This document shows, in pieces, positions 61,074-64,000 of a DNA stretch of 64,000 bases. A model generated the notes under the pieces. It was not told the origin of the DNA and made no database searches. It was given only the letters and a program-made list of their open reading frames with translations. The position numbers and the translations under genes are program-made. Where the stretch lies: contig NZ_BMWE01000002.1 of NCBI RefSeq assembly GCF_014651075.1, positions 186,001 to 250,000 of the forward strand. The letters are read 5' to 3'. Origin of the DNA: Streptomyces djakartensis (GTDB taxonomy: Bacteria > Actinomycetota > Actinomycetes > Streptomycetales > Streptomycetaceae). The first letter of the stretch is position 1. Each line of letters opens with the position of its first letter.

Positions 61074-61907
61074 TTACGCGTAGTGCCGCCGGGGCACCGT
61101 GACGTGGTAGCCGGAGTCGAGCAGTTCGGGCAGATAGCGCCGCAGGGCGCGCACGCTCTGCGAGCGGTTGCCCCCGGCGTCGTGCGAGAGCACCACGACG
61201 CCGGGGGCGGCGCCGTCCTCCACGCGTTCGACGATGGAACGGGCGCCGGGGCTGGTCCAGTCGAGGGTGTCGACGGTCCAGGCGAGCGGTTCCATGCCGA
61301 GTTCGGCGCCGATCTGGAACGCGGCGCGGTTCCAGGCGCCGTAGGGGGCGCGGAACCACTCGGGGCGCTCGCCGTAGGCGTCCTCGATGACCTCGCAGGT
61401 GCGTGCCATCTCGGAGCGGATCTGACGGCGGGTGAGGCGGGTGAGCAGCGGGTGGGACCAGGTGTGGTTCCCCACGATGTGGCCCTCGTCGGCCATCCGG
61501 GCCAGCAGTTCCCTGTTGTCGGCGGCCATCCCGCCGCATACGAAGAACATCGCGCGTACGTCGTACCTGGCCAGCGTGTCCAGGATGGCCGGGGTCCAGC
61601 GCGGGTCGGGTCCGTCGTCGAAGGTCAGCACCATCGCGCGGCCGCGCCCGGAGACCCGCAGCAGCGGTTCGCGGCGGACCAGGGTCCGGCGGGGCGCGGC
61701 TTGCGGCGGGCCGTACCCGGTCAGGGGCTGAAGCCGGTACGCGGAGGAGTTGAGCGGACGGCGGGCCTGCGGGCCCGCGGTCGTGACGGACCCGGCGGGG
61801 CCGTCTTCGGTGGCCACCGTGAGCACACCGGCCGTGGCGGCCGCCCCCACGGCGCCGGCTCCGGCGATCAGGACGCGGCGCCGGGTGAGCAACTGATCCT
61901 TCTTCAT
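61074..61907 (-). CDS. Polysaccharide deacetylase (NodB/CE4), Tat-type signal
   Basis: This 277-aa protein has a Tat-like leader (TRRRVLIAGAGAVGAAATAG). The CE4 domain has motif 1 LTFDDGPDP (metal and base Asp), motif 2 HTWSHPLL, motif 3 RAPYGAWNR, motif 4 DTLDW and motif 5 VVLSHDAGGNR. All catalytic residues are present. It would deacetylate peptidoglycan or another exported polysaccharide. It is convergent with the sortase gene. Confidence 0.93.
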   Translation of the reverse strand: MKKDQLLTRRRVLIAGAGAVGAAATAGVLTVATEDGPAGSVTTAGPQARRPLNSSAYRLQPLTGYGPPQAAPRRTLVRREPLLRVSGRGRAMVLTFDDGPDPRWTPAILDTLARYDVRAMFFVCGGMAADNRELLARMADEGHIVGNHTWSHPLLTRLTRRQIRSEMARTCEVIEDAYGERPEWFRAPYGAWNRAAFQIGAELGMEPLAWTVDTLDWTSPGARSIVERVEDGAAPGVVVLSHDAGGNRSQSVRALRRYLPELLDSGYHVTVPRRHYA

Positions 61908-62378
61908 GACTCATCAGTCGCCCGGCGGAGGGCCGACGCACCTGAGCGACACCGGTGCGGCGGCACCTTTTCACCCGGCCGGCCCAGGCGAACGGGTCAA
62001 CGGCGGCGCGCCAGGGGGAACGGCAGTTGCCGCCCCATTCGCAGTCGAGGGCGAAACCGAAGAGGGGGTCGGCGGGCTCGGTCCCGTCCCCTCCGGCGAG
62101 GCCGAGCGCCGCCGTTGACGGCGGCCCCTCCGAGACGGCGGGGCCGCTGTCCGCCTCTCGGGTGCCCGTTTCCCCGCGACTTGCGCATGCTCACACGACG
62201 GCTTCTGGGGTGGGGTTCCCGTTCACCGGCCGGGCGCGGGGCCGTTGCTGAGGGGGTCCGGCAGGCGTTGCCTCGCCCGGCGCCGGAGCTCGTCCCGGCC
62301 GGTCACGGCGCGTCAGTCCGGGCGAGTGGGGGCCTCCCGCCGCGCAGCCGGACCTGCGGCTTCCGATAGCCTCGCAGC
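61908..62378. other. 471-bp interval without a convincing gene
   Basis: This gap lies between the divergent deacetylase and universal stress protein genes. Open frames here are short and Arg/Gly/Pro-rich, like shadows. No tRNA or clear repeat is visible; both promoters must lie here. Confidence 0.5.
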
Positions 62379-62840
62379 GTGACGGAACATCACGCCCATC
62401 GGTTCGAACGCGGCACGGACGGCCCGAAGGTGATCGTGGCCGGAGTGGACGGCTCCGAATCCTCCCTGCGGGCCGCGGCCTACGCCGCCGGCCTGGCGCG
62501 GCGGCAGCACGCACTGCTCGCCGTGGTGTACGTGCAGCCGGTCCTGGCGGCGGGCGCCGCGTTGGGGGCACCGGTGGCCGACACGACCGACGAGATCGCC
62601 GAGGATCTGGTGGCGCAGATCCGGGACGCGGCGCGGCGGCTCAAGGGGATCTTCGAGGTCCGCTGGGAGTTCCACACGTTCCGCGGCGACCCGTACAACG
62701 GCCTGGTGAAGGCGGCCGACGAGTTGAAGGCGGACGCGGTGGTCGTGGGTGCCTCGGAACAGGCCGGGCACCGGATCGTCGGTTCGGTGGCGGTGCGCCT
62801 GGTGAAGGCGGGGCGGTGGCCGGTGACGGTGGTGCCGTAG
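62379..62840 (+). CDS. Universal stress protein (UspA family)
   Basis: This single UspA domain of 153 aa begins with the family strand VIVAGVDGSESSLRAAAYAA. The nucleotide-binding C-terminus is VVVGASEQAGHRIVGSVAVR, with the Gly spacing of ATP-binding members. There is no membrane segment. The GTG at 62379 has no strong ribosome binding site. It is convergent with the CapA-like lipoprotein gene and stands alone. Confidence 0.9.
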   Translation: MTEHHAHRFERGTDGPKVIVAGVDGSESSLRAAAYAAGLARRQHALLAVVYVQPVLAAGAALGAPVADTTDEIAEDLVAQIRDAARRLKGIFEVRWEFHTFRGDPYNGLVKAADELKADAVVVGASEQAGHRIVGSVAVRLVKAGRWPVTVVP

Positions 62841-62852
62841 GAGGACCCGGGA

Positions 62853-64000
62853 CTACTCCCCCATCACCAGGCCGTGGCCGGCCGCGCCCCGGCTGAGGAC
62901 GACGTCGCGGATGCGGTCGCGGACGGCCTGGACCTCGGCCCCCTGGGCGATCGCCCGGTTGAGGTTCACGACCCGGCCGGCGTCGACGTCGAACAGCTGG
63001 GGGACGAACTCGGCCTTCGTGACCTCCCAGCGGCCGCCCGGCCGGGCGGGCGGGGCGAAGGTGAAACGGCCGAGGGTGGACTGGTTGCCGCGCGGGTCCT
63101 TGAGACCTTGGTGGTTGGTCATCTCGCCGGCGATCTGATCGCCCATCCCGTAGATCACCCACGTGCCGTTGACCTTCTCGTAGGCCTGCGGGACGTGTGC
63201 GTGGGTGCCGAGAATCAGGTCGATGTCGGGGCGTCCCCGGGTGCGCGCGGCGGTGAGGCTCCGGGCCAGGGTCAGCTGCCGCTCGTCGGGGGTGTCCTGC
63301 CACTCAGTTCCCCAGTGCAGCGAGACCACCACCACGTCGGCGCCCGCCCGGCGCGCGGCACGGGCGTCCGCGAGCACCTTGGCCTCGTCAAGGAGATCGA
63401 CGGCCCAGGGCTGCCCCGGCGGGGGCGGGAAGCCGTTGGTGTCGTAGGTGTAGGCGAGGTGCGCGATCCTGGCCGGGCCGGCGTGGAGCAGCGTGACGGC
63501 GTTGGCCTCCTCCTCGGTGCGGGCCGAGCCGGCGTGCCGTACCCCCGCGCGGTCGAGGGCGTCCAGGGTGCGGCGGATGCCGTCGGCGCCGTCGTCGAGG
63601 CTGTGGTTGGAGGCGGTGGAGCAGCCGTCGTAGCCGGTGGCGGCGAGGGCGTCGGCCACCTCGGGCGGGGACTTGAAGGTGGGGTAGCCGGTGTAGACGC
63701 CGTCCGCGCCGTAGACGGTCTCCATGTGGCACAGGGCCACGTCGGCGCCGGAGACGACCGAGCGGGCCCCCGCGAGCATCGGCCGGAAGTCGTAGCCGGT
63801 GCCGCCGGCGTCGAAGCGGGCCCGGTCGGTGATCGAGCTGTGCGGGATGACGTCGCCGGAGGCGACCAGCGTGAAGCCGCGGGGTCCGGCCGCGGGCGGT
63901 GCCTTGCGTCCGGGCCCCGGTGGTTCGTGGCCACGGGCCTGGCAGGCGGCACCCGCGGTGAGGAGGACGGCCAGGGCCAGGGCCACCTGCCGACTGCGCG
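62853..64000 (-). CDS. CapA family lipoprotein (5' end beyond the window)
   Basis: The visible 381 codons encode a CapA/PgsA-type protein: VASGDVIPHSSITDRARFDA, DVALCHMETVYG, CSTASNHSLDDGADGI, VVVSLHWGTEWQDTPDERQ, LILGTHAHVPQAYEK and VIYGMGDQIAGEM, all in metallophosphatase order. The N-terminal part (RQVALALAVLLTAGAACQ) is a signal peptide with a lipobox. A GTG at 63986 could be a start, but the frame stays open with signal-like residues to the edge, so the true start is probably outside. It differs from the cytoplasmic relative at 10751. Confidence 0.9.
   Translation of the reverse strand, partial: RSRQVALALAVLLTAGAACQARGHEPPGPGRKAPPAAGPRGFTLVASGDVIPHSSITDRARFDAGGTGYDFRPMLAGARSVVSGADVALCHMETVYGADGVYTGYPTFKSPPEVADALAATGYDGCSTASNHSLDDGADGIRRTLDALDRAGVRHAGSARTEEEANAVTLLHAGPARIAHLAYTYDTNGFPPPPGQPWAVDLLDEAKVLADARAARRAGADVVVVSLHWGTEWQDTPDERQLTLARSLTAARTRGRPDIDLILGTHAHVPQAYEKVNGTWVIYGMGDQIAGEMTNHQGLKDPRGNQSTLGRFTFAPPARPGGRWEVTKAEFVPQLFDVDAGRVVNLNRAIAQGAEVQAVRDRIRDVVLSRGAAGHGLVMGE

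Noticed and set aside
61997..62194. Small Arg-rich minus-strand frame in the gap before the universal stress gene
   Set aside because: Its composition is that of a shadow frame and no ribosome binding site precedes it.

Overview
The window is high-G+C actinobacterial DNA and is almost certainly a Streptomyces chromosome. The signs are the strong third-position GC bias, the frequent GTG starts behind GGAGG-type ribosome binding sites, and the families present: ergothioneine genes, a SapA-like protein, ornithine-lipid genes, a PAS-GGDEF-EAL protein, class F sortase and many small secreted proteins. From memory, the block from about 34 kb to 59 kb follows the S. coelicolor SCO0910-SCO0932 neighbourhood (egtDCBA, olsAB, sdhBAC, LysR, rmdA, SAM methyltransferase, COG4315 lipoprotein, proline-rich protein). 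The first 33 kb looks like more variable accessory sequence. I see no rRNA, tRNA, CRISPR array, transposase or prophage.

Region 1 (1-17.6 kb) holds regulators paired with metabolic genes: the end of a molybdenum-hydroxylase operon facing a TetR gene across a perfect 20-bp inverted repeat; LysR; an HSL-type esterase; a PucR-type regulator with an expanded repeat linker; a CaiB/BaiF CoA-transferase; a phosphoribosyltransferase with a neighbouring hydrolase; GlxA and DJ-1/PfpI proteins; an archease; a CapA-like phosphoesterase; a RsbW-like kinase facing a STAS anti-anti-sigma factor; a DEAD-box helicase; and a MerR gene facing a double-domain hydrolase across a textbook MerR promoter.

Region 2 (17.8-33.3 kb) is envelope and signalling: a fatty acid desaturase, a membrane Ser/Thr kinase facing a PEBP-family gene, an MFS exporter, a glyoxalase-like protein, and a cluster of small secreted proteins. 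Two of these secreted-protein genes share an 18/19-identical palindromic box. A FHA-kinase-zinc ribbon locus follows, in which the kinase is clearly broken (5-bp duplication, missing C-lobe). Then come a SapA-like protein, an APC permease, a secreted GH43/AbfB glycosidase, an amidase and a lone PemK-like protein.

Region 3 (34-55.7 kb): egtABCD form a tightly overlapping operon without egtE, followed by dodecin. Next are a HAD phosphatase, a DUF485/sodium-solute symporter pair, zinc-free ribosomal protein L32 behind a Zur-type box, a nucleotidyltransferase, a luciferase-like oxidoreductase and a short UvrA-type ATPase. The leftward block contains olsB-olsA and a three-gene succinate dehydrogenase (sdhC-sdhA-sdhB), the latter facing a LysR gene. 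A methyltransferase gene is translationally coupled to rmdA (c-di-GMP turnover).

Region 4 (55.9-64 kb) is cell-surface: a lipoprotein with two COG4315 repeats, a proline-rich secreted protein, a DUF4239 membrane protein, two related secreted proteins around a perfect 34-bp palindrome, a class F sortase, a Tat-type polysaccharide deacetylase, a universal stress protein, and a second CapA-like lipoprotein that runs off the right edge.
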